A stretch of DNA of 64,000 nucleotides from Gordonia sp. KTR9 (GTDB lineage: Bacteria > Actinomycetota > Actinomycetes > Mycobacteriales > Mycobacteriaceae): contig NC_018581.1 in assembly GCF_000143885.2 (NCBI RefSeq), forward strand, positions 4,774,001-4,838,000. Direction: 5' to 3'. The notes beneath the pieces are model-generated. The model was not told where the DNA came from. It made no database searches and saw only the letters and a list, made by a program, of their open reading frames with translations. Numbering within the stretch: the first letter of the stretch is position 1; the number at the start of each line of letters is the position of its first letter. Both the position numbers and the translations under genes were made by a program. Below, one piece after another: positions 1 to 8,118 of the stretch.

Positions 1-776
1 GGCTGCAGGTCTCCCCATCCGTGCGCATCGAGGACGGGACGGTACGCCGGGGTGGAACCGTAGAAGGCCAACAACATCCGCGTCGAAGCATGGTCGTCGC
101 TCCCGGCGCCCGACGCCACGGACACGATGATCTCGGGCACCACCTCGAAGTCGTCCTCGCTGCGGCCGGCCGCGGCGAGACCGTCGCGTACGGCGGGCAG
201 CGTCGTGCCGTGCAGGAACCGCTTCGACCCGAACGGCATCACCAGCAGACCGTCGGCGACCTCAGCGGTGGCACGCGTGAGCCGAGGACCCAACGCGCCC
301 AGATAGATCGGCGGGGGTCCATAAGGGTTCGGCCCGGGGACGAACGTCGGGGTCATCAGGGTGTGCCGGTGGTACTCGCCCCGGAAGTCCAGGCGCTCAC
401 CGTCATTCCAGGTCGCGAAGATGGCCCGCAGGGCGCCGACCATCTCCTTCATCCGCTCGACCGGACGGTCGAACTCGGCGCCGTAGCGCTTCTCGATCTG
501 GGCGCGCACCTGCGTGCCGAGCCCCAGGATGAAGCGTCCCTCGCTGAGCAGCTGCAGGTCGTTCGCCTGGTGCGCGAGCTGGATCGGGTTGCGCGGGAAC
601 GCGATGGCCACATTGGACATGATGTCCAGGCCCTCCACCGCCGACGCCAGCACGAGCGGGGTGAACACGTCGTGCGGACCTTCGAAGGTGAACACACCGG
701 ACGCGCCGGCCTCCTGCAGCGCCCGCGCGCGATCGACCGCATCCGTCGGGTTGAACAACGCCGTCATGATCTTCAT
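1..776 (-). CDS. LLM-class F420-dependent oxidoreductase, C-terminus cut by window
   Basis: Reading the minus strand from the ATG at 776 gives 258 residues beginning MKIMTALFNPTDAVDRA and running off the window edge without a stop. The luciferase-like (alpha/beha barrel) signature is clear: an early SGVFTFEGPHD segment, the FPRNPIQLAHQANDLQLLSEG block, GLGTQVRAQIEKRYG, and PPIYLGALGP with TRATAEVADG. These match F420-dependent LLM oxidoreductases of the TIGR03617 type, usually about 320-340 residues, so roughly the last quarter is missing. Such enzymes use reduced coenzyme F420 in the cytosol for hydride transfer; the substrate cannot be read from sequence. The gene lies 8 bp downstream of the DUF gene at 785-1900 on the same strand, so the two are probably co-transcribed from the divergent promoter beside the TetR gene at 1952. 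Confidence 0.85.
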   Translation of the reverse strand, partial: MKIMTALFNPTDAVDRARALQEAGASGVFTFEGPHDVFTPLVLASAVEGLDIMSNVAIAFPRNPIQLAHQANDLQLLSEGRFILGLGTQVRAQIEKRYGAEFDRPVERMKEMVGALRAIFATWNDGERLDFRGEYHRHTLMTPTFVPGPNPYGPPPIYLGALGPRLTRATAEVADGLLVMPFGSKRFLHGTTLPAVRDGLAAAGRSEDDFEVVPEIIVSVASGAGSDDHASTRMLLAFYGSTPAYRPVLDAHGWGDLQ

Positions 777-784
777 CGGGTGCC

Positions 785-1900
785 CTATCCGACCACGTCG
801 GTCCAGTCGGAGAATCCCGACGGGTGGTGCGGGCCGATGACGCCGTGCTCGAACAAGCCGGCCCCCTGTCGGACGGTGCCGTCGGGCTCGGTGCACACGG
901 CCGACCCGACGTGATCGATGAGGCTGAAGGGTGCACGGGCCATGACCTCGTCGTCGGTGAGGTCGAAGGTGACGCGTTCGGCGAACGCGCCCTCCTTCCA
1001 TGTGCCGTGTGCCCACGACGAGTCACCACCGTAACCGGACCCGAAAGCGATGGGAGCGAACAACTTCGACTCGACGTTGAGCTCTATCCGGTCCCCGGCG
1101 CGGTTGAGGAAGTCGATGTGTGCACCGCGCGGAATCCTGGTCCCGGACGTGTAGTGGATGGTCACGCGCACACCGTCGAGTTGTTCGACGCGGCCGTCCC
1201 GCCACCGCCGCGTGCAGTCGTACAGGCTGCGATGCCCGTCCGGATCCTCCTGCAGGATCAGGAACAACTGGAAGTCATCGAAGGCCAGCGGCAGGTACAG
1301 CCACCACATTCCGCGGAACGCGGCGTCCGGCCTCCCGGCCGGTTCGGGCTCACCGACGGGACGGATGCCCCAGGACCGGTCCCGGCTCGCCACACTGCTG
1401 TCGTGATCGACGCTCAGGCGCTCGCCGTCGACGTCGATCCATCCCTGCCAGGTGCCCACCTGCGCGAACCGGCACGCCTCCAAGGTGACCCGGCGTTCGG
1501 TCAGCATCTCGTGCGGTTTCTCCAGCGCCGCGGGGAAGAGTCCGCGCCAGGTCAGGTCGGCGGAGATGCCCTCGGTCTCCGACAGCGTGAGGTGGACTTC
1601 CTGCAGTGGCTCGATCACGTCGAGGCGATAGCCGTTGACGTGCTGGTGGAGCCGGTCGTCGTCGATGGCGTCGCTCAGGTGCACCGCGGTCTGGGTGTCG
1701 CCGCGGCGGACGACGAAGTAGGCGTCCTTGACCCCGAGCCGGGGGTAGTACCCGATGCCGGTCAGCACCATGAAGCGGCCCTCGCGGTCCAGCACGTTGA
1801 AGTACGAGCGGTCGTAGACATTGCGGTCGGAGCTCGCCGGCCAGGTGATCGGCGCCGGTGTCTGATGGATCGGGTACTCGTCGAGCGGACTCAGCTTCAC
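785..1900 (-). CDS. Conserved two-domain hypothetical protein (DUF7064/DUF7065-like, lipocalin-type fold suspected)
   Basis: 371 residues from a GTG at 1900 preceded by GAGGGAG about 7 nt upstream; longer upstream extensions run through the divergent promoter and are unlikely. No signal peptide or membrane segment. The protein is rich in aromatic residues and beta-strand patterns, with Trp-rich blocks (TWQGWIDVDG, RSWGIRPVG, FRGMWWLYLPLAFDDFQLFLI), a layout seen in actinobacterial proteins that carry paired AttH/carotenoid-hydratase-like beta-barrel domains. The reaction is unknown. It is encoded just ahead of an F420-dependent oxidoreductase and divergently from a TetR regulator, suggesting a small catabolic or detoxification unit. 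The family name is from memory of similar proteins, not from a search. Confidence 0.75.
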   Translation of the reverse strand: MKLSPLDEYPIHQTPAPITWPASSDRNVYDRSYFNVLDREGRFMVLTGIGYYPRLGVKDAYFVVRRGDTQTAVHLSDAIDDDRLHQHVNGYRLDVIEPLQEVHLTLSETEGISADLTWRGLFPAALEKPHEMLTERRVTLEACRFAQVGTWQGWIDVDGERLSVDHDSSVASRDRSWGIRPVGEPEPAGRPDAAFRGMWWLYLPLAFDDFQLFLILQEDPDGHRSLYDCTRRWRDGRVEQLDGVRVTIHYTSGTRIPRGAHIDFLNRAGDRIELNVESKLFAPIAFGSGYGGDSSWAHGTWKEGAFAERVTFDLTDDEVMARAPFSLIDHVGSAVCTEPDGTVRQGAGLFEHGVIGPHHPSGFSDWTDVVG

Positions 1901-1913
1901 GAACTCTCCCTCA

Positions 1914-1933
1914 AATACGATGCATGCTGTATT
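1914..1933. promoter_or_regulatory. Candidate TetR operator (AATAC-N10-GTATT)
   Basis: Between the divergent starts at 1900 (minus) and 1952 (plus) there are only 51 bp, which hold the inverted repeat AATAC...GTATT with a 10-bp centre. Position and symmetry suit binding of the adjacent TetR-family dimer to control both directions. Five-bp arms are short, so this is suggestive only. Confidence 0.35.
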
Positions 1934-1951
1934 GCAATTAGGATGTATCTC

Positions 1952-2551
1952 ATGACAGCAGATGGGCACAGGGAAGACAAGAGGCGCAAACCCTCGACGC
2001 CCGGGCGGCCCCGCGACGGGAGGATCGACGCAGCGATCATCGCGGCCACCCGCGAGCTGATCCTCGAGACCGGTTATCCGGCGCTGTCGCTGTCGGCCAT
2101 CGCCGCACGCGCGGGTACGACGACGGCCGCCATCTACCGGCGTTGGTCGGGCAAGGCCGAGCTCGTGCACGAGGCGGTGCTGTCGGCCGAGACCCTCGAT
2201 CCGCCAACAGGTTCGGGAGATGTCCGCCAGGACATCCGGGCACTCGTCGAGATCGTGCGCGCGATGTTCAACCGGCCCGAGGCGCGCGTGGCACTCCCCG
2301 GCCTGATCGCCGACACCGTTGCGTCACCCGACGTGCACAGTCAGATGATCGCCCGGCTCGCCGGCGACCTCCCCGCCTTCGAGTCCCGCTTCGGCCAGGA
2401 ACGCCGGGACGACGACCGGTTGCCGATGCTCGCGGAGGTCGTCGCGGGCACCGCGATCTTCCGCATTCTCATCCGGAGCGACGCCGCACTCGACGACGCC
2501 TGGGTCGACCAGATGGTCGAGCTCATCACCGAGCGCTGGCCTGCGGGCTGA
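1952..2551 (+). CDS. TetR/AcrR family transcriptional regulator
   Basis: 199 residues. The start is ATG 1952, with AGGA 8 nt upstream. A basic N-terminal leader (KRRKPSTPGRPRDG) precedes the TetR helix-turn-helix at about residues 45-65 (SLSAIAARAGTTTAAIYRRW). The all-helical C-terminal half should bind a small ligand. The divergent partner is the DUF/F420 oxidoreductase pair at 785-1900 and 1-776, which it probably represses through the inverted repeat at 1914-1933. Its 3' end overlaps the convergent proline dehydrogenase-like gene by 26 bp. The ligand is unknown. Confidence 0.9.
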   Translation: MTADGHREDKRRKPSTPGRPRDGRIDAAIIAATRELILETGYPALSLSAIAARAGTTTAAIYRRWSGKAELVHEAVLSAETLDPPTGSGDVRQDIRALVEIVRAMFNRPEARVALPGLIADTVASPDVHSQMIARLAGDLPAFESRFGQERRDDDRLPMLAEVVAGTAIFRILIRSDAALDDAWVDQMVELITERWPAG

Positions 2552-3479
2552 TCGGCCCGCGCCCGAGGTCGACGAGAGCCTGGAACACCCGCGTCGGGTC
2601 TTCGGCGATGCGGTTCAGCACGTACAACCACCATTCCGAGCCGAAGATGCAGTATTCGCGCGTGGCGATCCCGTCCGTCGCTAACCGGTCCAGCAGGTCG
2701 GTCCCCAGACCCATCAGCATCTCGACCTCGACGGACTCGGCGGCGCCCACAGACCCCAGGACATGAGTCAACAACGCTTCGTCGTGCGTCGCGAGGGTGA
2801 GCGAGCCGCCGCCGTCGACGATGCGGCGCGCCAGTCGTCCGAACCGCTTGGGCAACTCCGGGTCCTCCCGGGGCAGGGCCTCCGATTCGGCCTCCAGGAA
2901 CGCACCTTTGACGAGCCTGACCCGGCCACCGGCGGCGAGTAGTCGATCCACGTCCTCGTCCGAACGATGGAGCCTGGCCTGCAGGGTGATGCCCACGTTG
3001 TCGTACCGATGCGACAGCCAGTCGTAGACCTCGAGAACCCGATCGGTCCGGTCCGATCCCTCGGCGGAGATCATGAAGACGGAATCGACCGCGGCGCACG
3101 CCTCTGCCAAACGGGCAGCGTTGTCCCGCACCAGATCTCCGGAGACGAGAAGTCCGATGTGCGACAGGTCGCCGGAGACCGTCGACGGCAGACCGGTCCG
3201 ACCGATGCGTTCGGCGACGGAGACGAAGACCTCCGTGGCCGCGGTCGCTTCGGCGGCGTCGCGCACGCTCTCACCCGTGTACTCGATGCTCACCAGGTGT
3301 CCGCGTTCCACCGCGCGCTCCCCGGCGCGGATCGCCGAGTCGACATCTTCTCCCGCGGTGTACCGTTCGGCGATCCGCCGCGCGAGATCGGCCAGCGCGG
3401 GGTCGGCCATGACCCGGGACTTCAGCTCTTCGTCGAGCGCCCACCGACGGAGTGTGTCTGCCGCAGTTGTTGTTTCCAT
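2526..3479 (-). CDS. Proline dehydrogenase family protein
   Basis: 317 residues from ATG 3479, with AGAGG about 10 nt upstream. The FAD-binding TIM-barrel of ProDH is recognisable: YTAGEDVDSAIRAGERAVERG and VSIEYTGES near residues 40-71, the GRVRLVKGAFLE strand at about 185-196, LATHDEALL at 229-237 and a GSEWWLYVLNRIAED terminus at 280-294. ProDH oxidises L-proline to pyrroline-5-carboxylate and feeds electrons to quinone. Odd point: canonical enzymes end with an RRLxE pair of arginines that bind the proline carboxylate, whereas here the equivalent reads N-R-I-A-E, so the first arginine seems absent. No P5C dehydrogenase gene is adjacent. It could be a ProDH paralogue with a different substrate. 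Confidence 0.8.
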   Translation of the reverse strand: METTTAADTLRRWALDEELKSRVMADPALADLARRIAERYTAGEDVDSAIRAGERAVERGHLVSIEYTGESVRDAAEATAATEVFVSVAERIGRTGLPSTVSGDLSHIGLLVSGDLVRDNAARLAEACAAVDSVFMISAEGSDRTDRVLEVYDWLSHRYDNVGITLQARLHRSDEDVDRLLAAGGRVRLVKGAFLEAESEALPREDPELPKRFGRLARRIVDGGGSLTLATHDEALLTHVLGSVGAAESVEVEMLMGLGTDLLDRLATDGIATREYCIFGSEWWLYVLNRIAEDPTRVFQALVDLGRGPISPQASAR

Positions 3480-3528
3480 GTCATACCGCCTCTGCTCACG
3501 CGCCTGCCGACCAGCACACATTACGCGG

Positions 3529-3551
3529 AGTACGTCGAAAGTCGATGTACT
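3529..3551. promoter_or_regulatory. Inverted repeat in divergent promoter (10-bp arms)
   Basis: AGTACGTCGA-AAG-TCGATGTACT: 10-bp arms with one mismatch and a 3-bp centre, between the proline dehydrogenase-like gene (starts 3479, minus) and the GH16-like gene (starts 3625, plus). It is a good candidate operator for a dimeric regulator acting on both; the regulator is not identified. Confidence 0.45.
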
Positions 3552-3624
3552 GTACCGCCATGGAACGACACCCCTCGGACGCGATCGAGTGCACGAACGC
3601 TCCCGCCGACCGGGGAGAGATCTG

Positions 3625-4383
3625 ATGATCACCCTGCGCGACGACTTCTCCGGCGACGGTTTCGACAGCCGGACATGGATCGCCGACTATCTCCCGCACT
3701 GGACGAGACCGGCGAACTCAGCGGCCCGGTGGTCCGCTTCAGGGGGACGTTCGCGACTGTGCATCGACGACGACCAACCCGCATGGCGGCCGTCGGAGTC
3801 GACGATGCGCGTCTCGAGCCTGCAGACCGGACACCACGCCGGTGAGGTCGGGAGCACGGTCGGTCAGCACGCGCACCGAGACGGGCTCACCGTGGTGACC
3901 CACCGCCCGTCGGAGATCGTCTTCGCACAGCGGCACGGTCGCTTCGCGGTGCGGATGCGCGCGATTCCCGATCCGGCGTCGATGGTCGCCTTCTGGCTGC
4001 TCGGCACCGAGGAGCGACCGGAGGATTCCGGCGAGATCTGCGTCGCGGAGATCTTCGGGCCGGTTCCGGGCGAACCCTGGCGACTGGGCGTCGGTGTGCA
4101 CCCCCATCGCGACCCGCGCATCGTCGACGACTTCTCCACCCTCGAGATGGCCGACGACCTCGCCGACCTCCACGAGTACGTCGTCGAGTGGGGACCCGGC
4201 CGTCTCGTGTTCACGATGGACGGGCGCATCGTCAAGGAGGTCCGGCAGTCCATCGGCTACCCGATGCAGCTCATGCTGAGCATCTTCGACTTCCCCGACC
4301 GCGCGACCCCGGACTCGCCGCTCGCATACCCCCGCATCCTGGAGGCGTCGTACGTGCAGGTCAGCACACTCGGCGACGCCTGA
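3625..4383 (+). CDS. GH16-like (concanavalin A-like) glycoside hydrolase family protein
   Basis: 252 residues from ATG 3625 with GGGGAGA upstream. The opening DDFSGDGFDSRTW is the typical start of family-16 beta-jelly-roll enzymes; the fold continues through RFAVRMRAIPDPASMVAFWLL, HEYVVEWGPGRLVFTMDG and PMQLMLSIFDFP. The GH16 active-site motif E-x-D-x-x-E appears as E137-I-C-V-A-E142: both glutamates are kept but the central aspartate is cysteine. No signal peptide is visible, so the protein is probably cytosolic, unlike secreted glucanases. The altered motif means glycosidase activity is uncertain; it may be a lectin-like or transglycosylating relative. It is divergent from the proline dehydrogenase-like gene. 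Confidence 0.75.
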   Translation: MITLRDDFSGDGFDSRTWIADYLPHWTRPANSAARWSASGGRSRLCIDDDQPAWRPSESTMRVSSLQTGHHAGEVGSTVGQHAHRDGLTVVTHRPSEIVFAQRHGRFAVRMRAIPDPASMVAFWLLGTEERPEDSGEICVAEIFGPVPGEPWRLGVGVHPHRDPRIVDDFSTLEMADDLADLHEYVVEWGPGRLVFTMDGRIVKEVRQSIGYPMQLMLSIFDFPDRATPDSPLAYPRILEASYVQVSTLGDA

Positions 4384-4450
4384 GGCCATCCCCCGCCGCC
4401 GCGGCCACCGGCAGGTAAACCCTTGCCTGGACCCAGGTCGACATTTTATT

Positions 4451-4465
4451 GTTTGTCATACAAAC
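4451..4465. promoter_or_regulatory. TetR-type operator GTTTGT-CAT-ACAAAC
   Basis: A perfect 6-bp inverted repeat with a 3-bp centre lies 24-38 bp upstream of the TetR start at 4489. A TTGCCT element at about 4424 and an AT-rich stretch (CATTTTATT) just before it suggest a promoter overlapped by the operator, implying autoregulation of this TetR gene and the AidB-like gene translated with it. Confidence 0.55.
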
Positions 4466-4488
4466 ACTGCCAGACGACGAGGATGCGA

Positions 4489-5154
4489 ATGCCGACCACC
4501 GGACGTGCCACCCGCGACGCGGGCAAGGCCACGCGCAAGTCGCTGCTCCTTGCTGCCGCGGAGGTGTTCGCCGAGCACGGCGAGTCGGCATCCGTGGCGC
4601 AGATCTGTCAACGCGCCGACGCCTACCCGAATCAGGTCACGTACTACTTCGGTTCCAAAGAGCAGCTGTTCGTCGAAGTCGCGAGCGCAGGCGTGCTTCG
4701 TGCCGGCCGACGCGCGGAGGAAGCGGCGGCCGGCGCCGCCACGGTCCGCGACTACACCAACACGCTCGTGGGAACGTTGCTCGGTCCGTGCGCACGGGAC
4801 GTGGAACTCTTCGCCACCGCGATGCTCCTCGTCGCACGGCGCACCGACCTGCGTCCGCTCATCACCGACACCCTCACCCTGCTCCATGAGCGCGGCGAAG
4901 AAGCACTGCTGTCCACGCTCGTCCGCACCGGCTGGCAACTGCGCGCCGGGATCGACGTCGAGGCCCGGGCCTTCTGGTCGGCGATCTTCGGCCTGGCGGT
5001 CCAGAAGGCCGCCACCGGTGTCGATTTCGGCTATCGCCTCACCGACGCCGTCGCCGTCGTCTTCACCAATCTGCAGATCCCCGACGAGGTCCTGGACAGT
5101 CCGCTCCGCCCGGTCGGCACAGACACGACATCACACGCAGCACAGGAGGCATGA
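4489..5154 (+). CDS. TetR/AcrR family transcriptional regulator
   Basis: 221 residues. ATG 4489 is preferred over the ATG at 4483 because GAGG lies 8 nt upstream of it. HTH region: SVAQICQRADAYPNQVTYYFGSKEQLF, about residues 35-61, followed by a helical ligand domain. It ends in an ATGA overlap with the acyl-CoA dehydrogenase gene, so the two are one transcript with translational coupling. That arrangement suggests the regulator senses an acyl-CoA or fatty-acid signal handled by its partner, an inference from context only. A clean palindrome sits in its promoter at 4451-4465. Confidence 0.9.
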   Translation: MPTTGRATRDAGKATRKSLLLAAAEVFAEHGESASVAQICQRADAYPNQVTYYFGSKEQLFVEVASAGVLRAGRRAEEAAAGAATVRDYTNTLVGTLLGPCARDVELFATAMLLVARRTDLRPLITDTLTLLHERGEEALLSTLVRTGWQLRAGIDVEARAFWSAIFGLAVQKAATGVDFGYRLTDAVAVVFTNLQIPDEVLDSPLRPVGTDTTSHAAQEA

Positions 5155-6836
5155 TGACCCGGTCCGCGAGTTCCGTTCGGCCGCAACCGCATCTCACCCA
5201 CGAGGTGTTCAACCAGTCGGCCCCGCGGGTCGACGTCAACGAGTACGAACTCGACACCGTGCTCCGCGAAGCGGTCACGCGCCACGACGCGGCGTGGGGC
5301 GACGCCGAGCTCCGCGAGATCGGGGCGCTGGTCGGCAGTGAATCCTTCAAGCACGACGCCCATCTCGCGAACGCCGTCACCCCGGTGCTGCGGACCTTCG
5401 ACCGATGGGGCAACCGCATCGACGAGGTCGAGTACCACCCGGCCTACCACCGCATCATCTCCGCATCGATCGCCCATGGTTCCCACACCCGGTGCTGGGC
5501 GGACCCGCAACCGGGTTCGCACGTCGTACGCGCCGCGGCGTTCATGCTCTTCGGCCAGATCGAGCCCGGTCACGCGTGCCCGGTGTCGATGACCCATGCG
5601 GTCATCCCCTCTCTGGAACTCCAGCCCGACGTCGCCGCCCAGTGGGTGCCGAAAGCGCTGTCGCGCACCTACTCCCCCGACCTCGCCGCCGACAAGAGCT
5701 CGGCGATCTTCGGCATGTCGATGACCGAGAAGCAGGGCGGCTCCGACGTGCGCGCCAATACGACGGTCGCGATTCCGGCGGGCACCGGCGGTCCGGGCGC
5801 GGAATACCTGCTGACCGGACACAAGTGGTTCTGCTCGGCCCCGATGTCGGATGCCTTCCTCGTCCTCGCACAGGCGCAGGGCGCGGGTGGCGAGGGGCTC
5901 TCGTGCTTCCTGCTCCCGCGCATCCTGCCCGACGGCACCCGCAACGTCTTCCGCATCCAGCGCCTGAAGGACAAGCTGGGCAACAAATCCAACGCGTCGA
6001 GCGAGATCGAACTGGACGGCACAGTCGCGATCATGATCGGCGAGCCCGGACGCGGCGTACGCACCATCATCGAGATGGTCGCGCAGACCCGACTCGATTG
6101 CGTCCTCGGTTCGGCTGCGGGCATGCGCCAGGCCGTGGCCGAGGCGGTCTGGCACGCGCGGCACCGCAGCGCATTCGGCGCGACACTGGCCGATCAGCCC
6201 GCGATGACCGCCGTATTGGCCGATCTCGCACTGGAATCGGAGGCTGCGACCACCACCGCGATCCGACTCGCTCGCGCGCACGACGAGGACGCCGACCCGC
6301 AGGAGCGGGCCTTCCGCCGACTCGCCACCGCCGTAGCGAAGTACTGGATCTGCAAACGCGGCCCCCATCACGCCTACGAGTCCCTGGAATGCCTGGGCGG
6401 CAACGGCTACACCGAGGACTTCCCGCTCGCCATGCGCTACCGCGAGCAGCCGGTGATGGCGGTGTGGGAGGGTTCGGGCAACGTCATCGCCCTCGATGTC
6501 CTGCGGGCCATGACTCGCGAACCCGAGTCCATCGCCGCCTTCGATGCCGAGATCTCGCTCGCGCGCGGCGCGGATCGCACCCTCGACGCCCATCTCGACC
6601 ACCTGCGCGACCAGCTCGGCGAACTCTCCCGTATGGATCCCGCCGACGCCCAGCGGCGGGCACGGTCCACCGTCGAGGCCACGGCCCTGGCCCTGCAGGC
6701 GTCACTTCTCGTCCGGCACAGTCCCGCCGCCGTCGCCGATGCGTTCATCGCCGCGCGCCTGGGTCCCGACCGCAGCCTCGAATACGGCGCCCTTCCTGCC
6801 GGCGCCGACCTGGGTGCGATCCTCGAGCGACACTGA
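5154..6836 (+). CDS. Acyl-CoA dehydrogenase, AidB type
   Basis: 560 residues from ATG 5154 (an ATG at 5151 is only 1 nt from the AGGAGG Shine-Dalgarno, so the second is preferred). An AidB-like N-terminal extension (VFNQSAPRVDVNEYELD) is followed by the acyl-CoA dehydrogenase core: MSMTEKQGGSDVRANTT, LLTGHKWFCSAPMSDAFLVLAQ, RLKDKLGNKSNASSEIELDG, and the C-terminal helical FAD domain with YESLECLGGNGYTEDFP. AidB proteins are FAD-bound and in E. coli are linked to the alkylation response; the actinobacterial relatives are often simply called FadE. The gene is coupled to the TetR gene upstream and convergent with a LysR gene. The true substrate is unknown. Confidence 0.92.
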   Translation: MTRSASSVRPQPHLTHEVFNQSAPRVDVNEYELDTVLREAVTRHDAAWGDAELREIGALVGSESFKHDAHLANAVTPVLRTFDRWGNRIDEVEYHPAYHRIISASIAHGSHTRCWADPQPGSHVVRAAAFMLFGQIEPGHACPVSMTHAVIPSLELQPDVAAQWVPKALSRTYSPDLAADKSSAIFGMSMTEKQGGSDVRANTTVAIPAGTGGPGAEYLLTGHKWFCSAPMSDAFLVLAQAQGAGGEGLSCFLLPRILPDGTRNVFRIQRLKDKLGNKSNASSEIELDGTVAIMIGEPGRGVRTIIEMVAQTRLDCVLGSAAGMRQAVAEAVWHARHRSAFGATLADQPAMTAVLADLALESEAATTTAIRLARAHDEDADPQERAFRRLATAVAKYWICKRGPHHAYESLECLGGNGYTEDFPLAMRYREQPVMAVWEGSGNVIALDVLRAMTREPESIAAFDAEISLARGADRTLDAHLDHLRDQLGELSRMDPADAQRRARSTVEATALALQASLLVRHSPAAVADAFIAARLGPDRSLEYGALPAGADLGAILERH

Positions 6837-6852
6837 ACGCCGATCACCTCAT

Positions 6853-7764
6853 TCACAGCGAGTTCTCGGCAGCGGCGAGGATCTGACGCCGGAGGGTCGA
6901 CGAGGTGTTGGGCAGCCACATCGCGCGGACGGGCGCGAACGGGGGATCGGTGAATTCGACGATCCGGATGCGGTTGACGTAGATCCAGCCGGGCTCGTTG
7001 GTGACGAAGGCACACGCATCGGGGTGTGCGATCACCGCGGTGTGCGGAGGCGTACCCAACAACGTCGACAAGATGATTCGCGGTTCGAACCCGGCGCGCC
7101 GGCACAGGCCGACCAGGATGTCGGTGTATTCGTACTCGTGCTCGGGGCCCCAGACGACGATCTCGTAGCCCGCGAGGTCGGCCATGTCGACCCGATCGTG
7201 CGCGGCGAGCGGATGGTCGGCACGAACCGCCAGGCGCAGTTCGTGCTGTGTCGCGATGGTGGTGGCCATGTCCGGTGGCGCCGCCACACCACGACCGAGG
7301 GCCATGTCGATGGCCCCGGACAACAACTCGTCGCGGATGAGTTCGGCGAAGACCGGTCGGACCGTGATCGGTACCGACGGGTCGGCGAGCACCACCGGCT
7401 CGATGATGCGGAAGACCTCGGACGAGGCCAGGTCCGGGGCGTGGCCGATGACGAACGGCGCCGGCGACCCGGCGTCGACGCGACGCACCTGGGTGGCGAG
7501 TTGCTCACCACCGGCCAGCAAGGGCACCGCCCCGCGGTAGAGCGCCTCCCCGGCGGGGGTCGGCGTCAGGCTCCGACGTGACCGTGAGAAGAGCTCGACA
7601 CCGAGGTGGCGCTCGAGTTCGCGGATGGCCGACGAGAGCGCTTGTTGACTGATGAACAGGTCATCCGCGGCGACACGAAGACTCGGTGCCTCCATCACCA
7701 CGACGAACATTCGCAGTCGTCGGAGGTCGATATCGCGTAGTCCGGGCTCCCCGGGACCATTCAT
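6853..7764 (-). CDS. LysR family transcriptional regulator
   Basis: 303 residues from ATG 7764, with AGGAG 7 nt upstream. N-terminal winged HTH: LRRLRMFVVVMEAPSLRVAADDLFISQQALSSAIRELERHLGVELF region (about residues 12-58), then a periplasmic-binding-protein-like effector domain with IGHAPDLASSEVFRI. The upstream region toward the diguanylate cyclase is 354 bp long and carries a strong hairpin at 7877-7920, but no obvious T-N11-A LysR box was found. Convergent with the AidB-type gene. Target genes and ligand are unknown. Confidence 0.9.
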   Translation of the reverse strand: MNGPGEPGLRDIDLRRLRMFVVVMEAPSLRVAADDLFISQQALSSAIRELERHLGVELFSRSRRSLTPTPAGEALYRGAVPLLAGGEQLATQVRRVDAGSPAPFVIGHAPDLASSEVFRIIEPVVLADPSVPITVRPVFAELIRDELLSGAIDMALGRGVAAPPDMATTIATQHELRLAVRADHPLAAHDRVDMADLAGYEIVVWGPEHEYEYTDILVGLCRRAGFEPRIILSTLLGTPPHTAVIAHPDACAFVTNEPGWIYVNRIRIVEFTDPPFAPVRAMWLPNTSSTLRRQILAAAENSL

Positions 7765-8118
7765 CAACCATCTCCTGTCAGTTATCCCGATTGATGTGAT
7801 TGTAGGTTGACCATCGAGCCCATATGCTGAATCCTGCGAGGCCGCGAGTGCGCCGGCCACATCGCACATGGACTACCTGCTGGGGTCCCTCCCGCGGAGG
7901 GGACGGGAGGACCCCAGCAGGAAGCGGCCGATCGGGCCCGATTGGCATGACCTTCTCAGCGCACATCAGATCGACGGCGATTCAGCTGATTCTTACATCT
8001 TTCACTCCGTCGGGTCATATCGCGGAATTCGAGATGAAACGATCTTTAATCGTCCTCTAAACTCCGTAACGTGTGTTCGGCGATTTCTGCCTCGCACACA
8101 GGCGCGTACACGCGCGTC
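7765..8118. other. 354-bp intergenic region between divergent LysR and diguanylate cyclase genes
   Basis: No convincing gene in either strand. It contains the large hairpin at 7877-7920 and a 12-bp palindrome ATCGGGCCCGAT at 7931-7942. The stretch around 7975-8060 is distinctly more AT-rich than its surroundings (for example TGATTCTTACATCTTTCAC and CGATCTTTAATCG), consistent with the promoter of the diguanylate cyclase gene. Confidence 0.6.
7877..7920. repeat. Long hairpin: 17-bp stem with one bulge
   Basis: The left arm (7877-7894) starts CTGCTGGGGTCC and the right arm (7904-7920) ends GGACCCCAGCAG; they pair over 17 bp with one bulged C and a 9-nt loop. No T-run follows on either strand, so it is not a typical intrinsic terminator. 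It lies about 110 bp upstream of the LysR start and 200 bp upstream of the cyclase start. Confidence 0.7.

Noticed and set aside
7079..7100. tRNA-like GGTTCGAAC sequence
   Set aside because: Lies inside the LysR gene and no cloverleaf or acceptor stem can be drawn around it.
7931..7942. 12-bp palindrome ATCGGGCCCGAT
   Set aside because: Such GC palindromes are common at this base composition and it is not tied to a start or an identified regulator.
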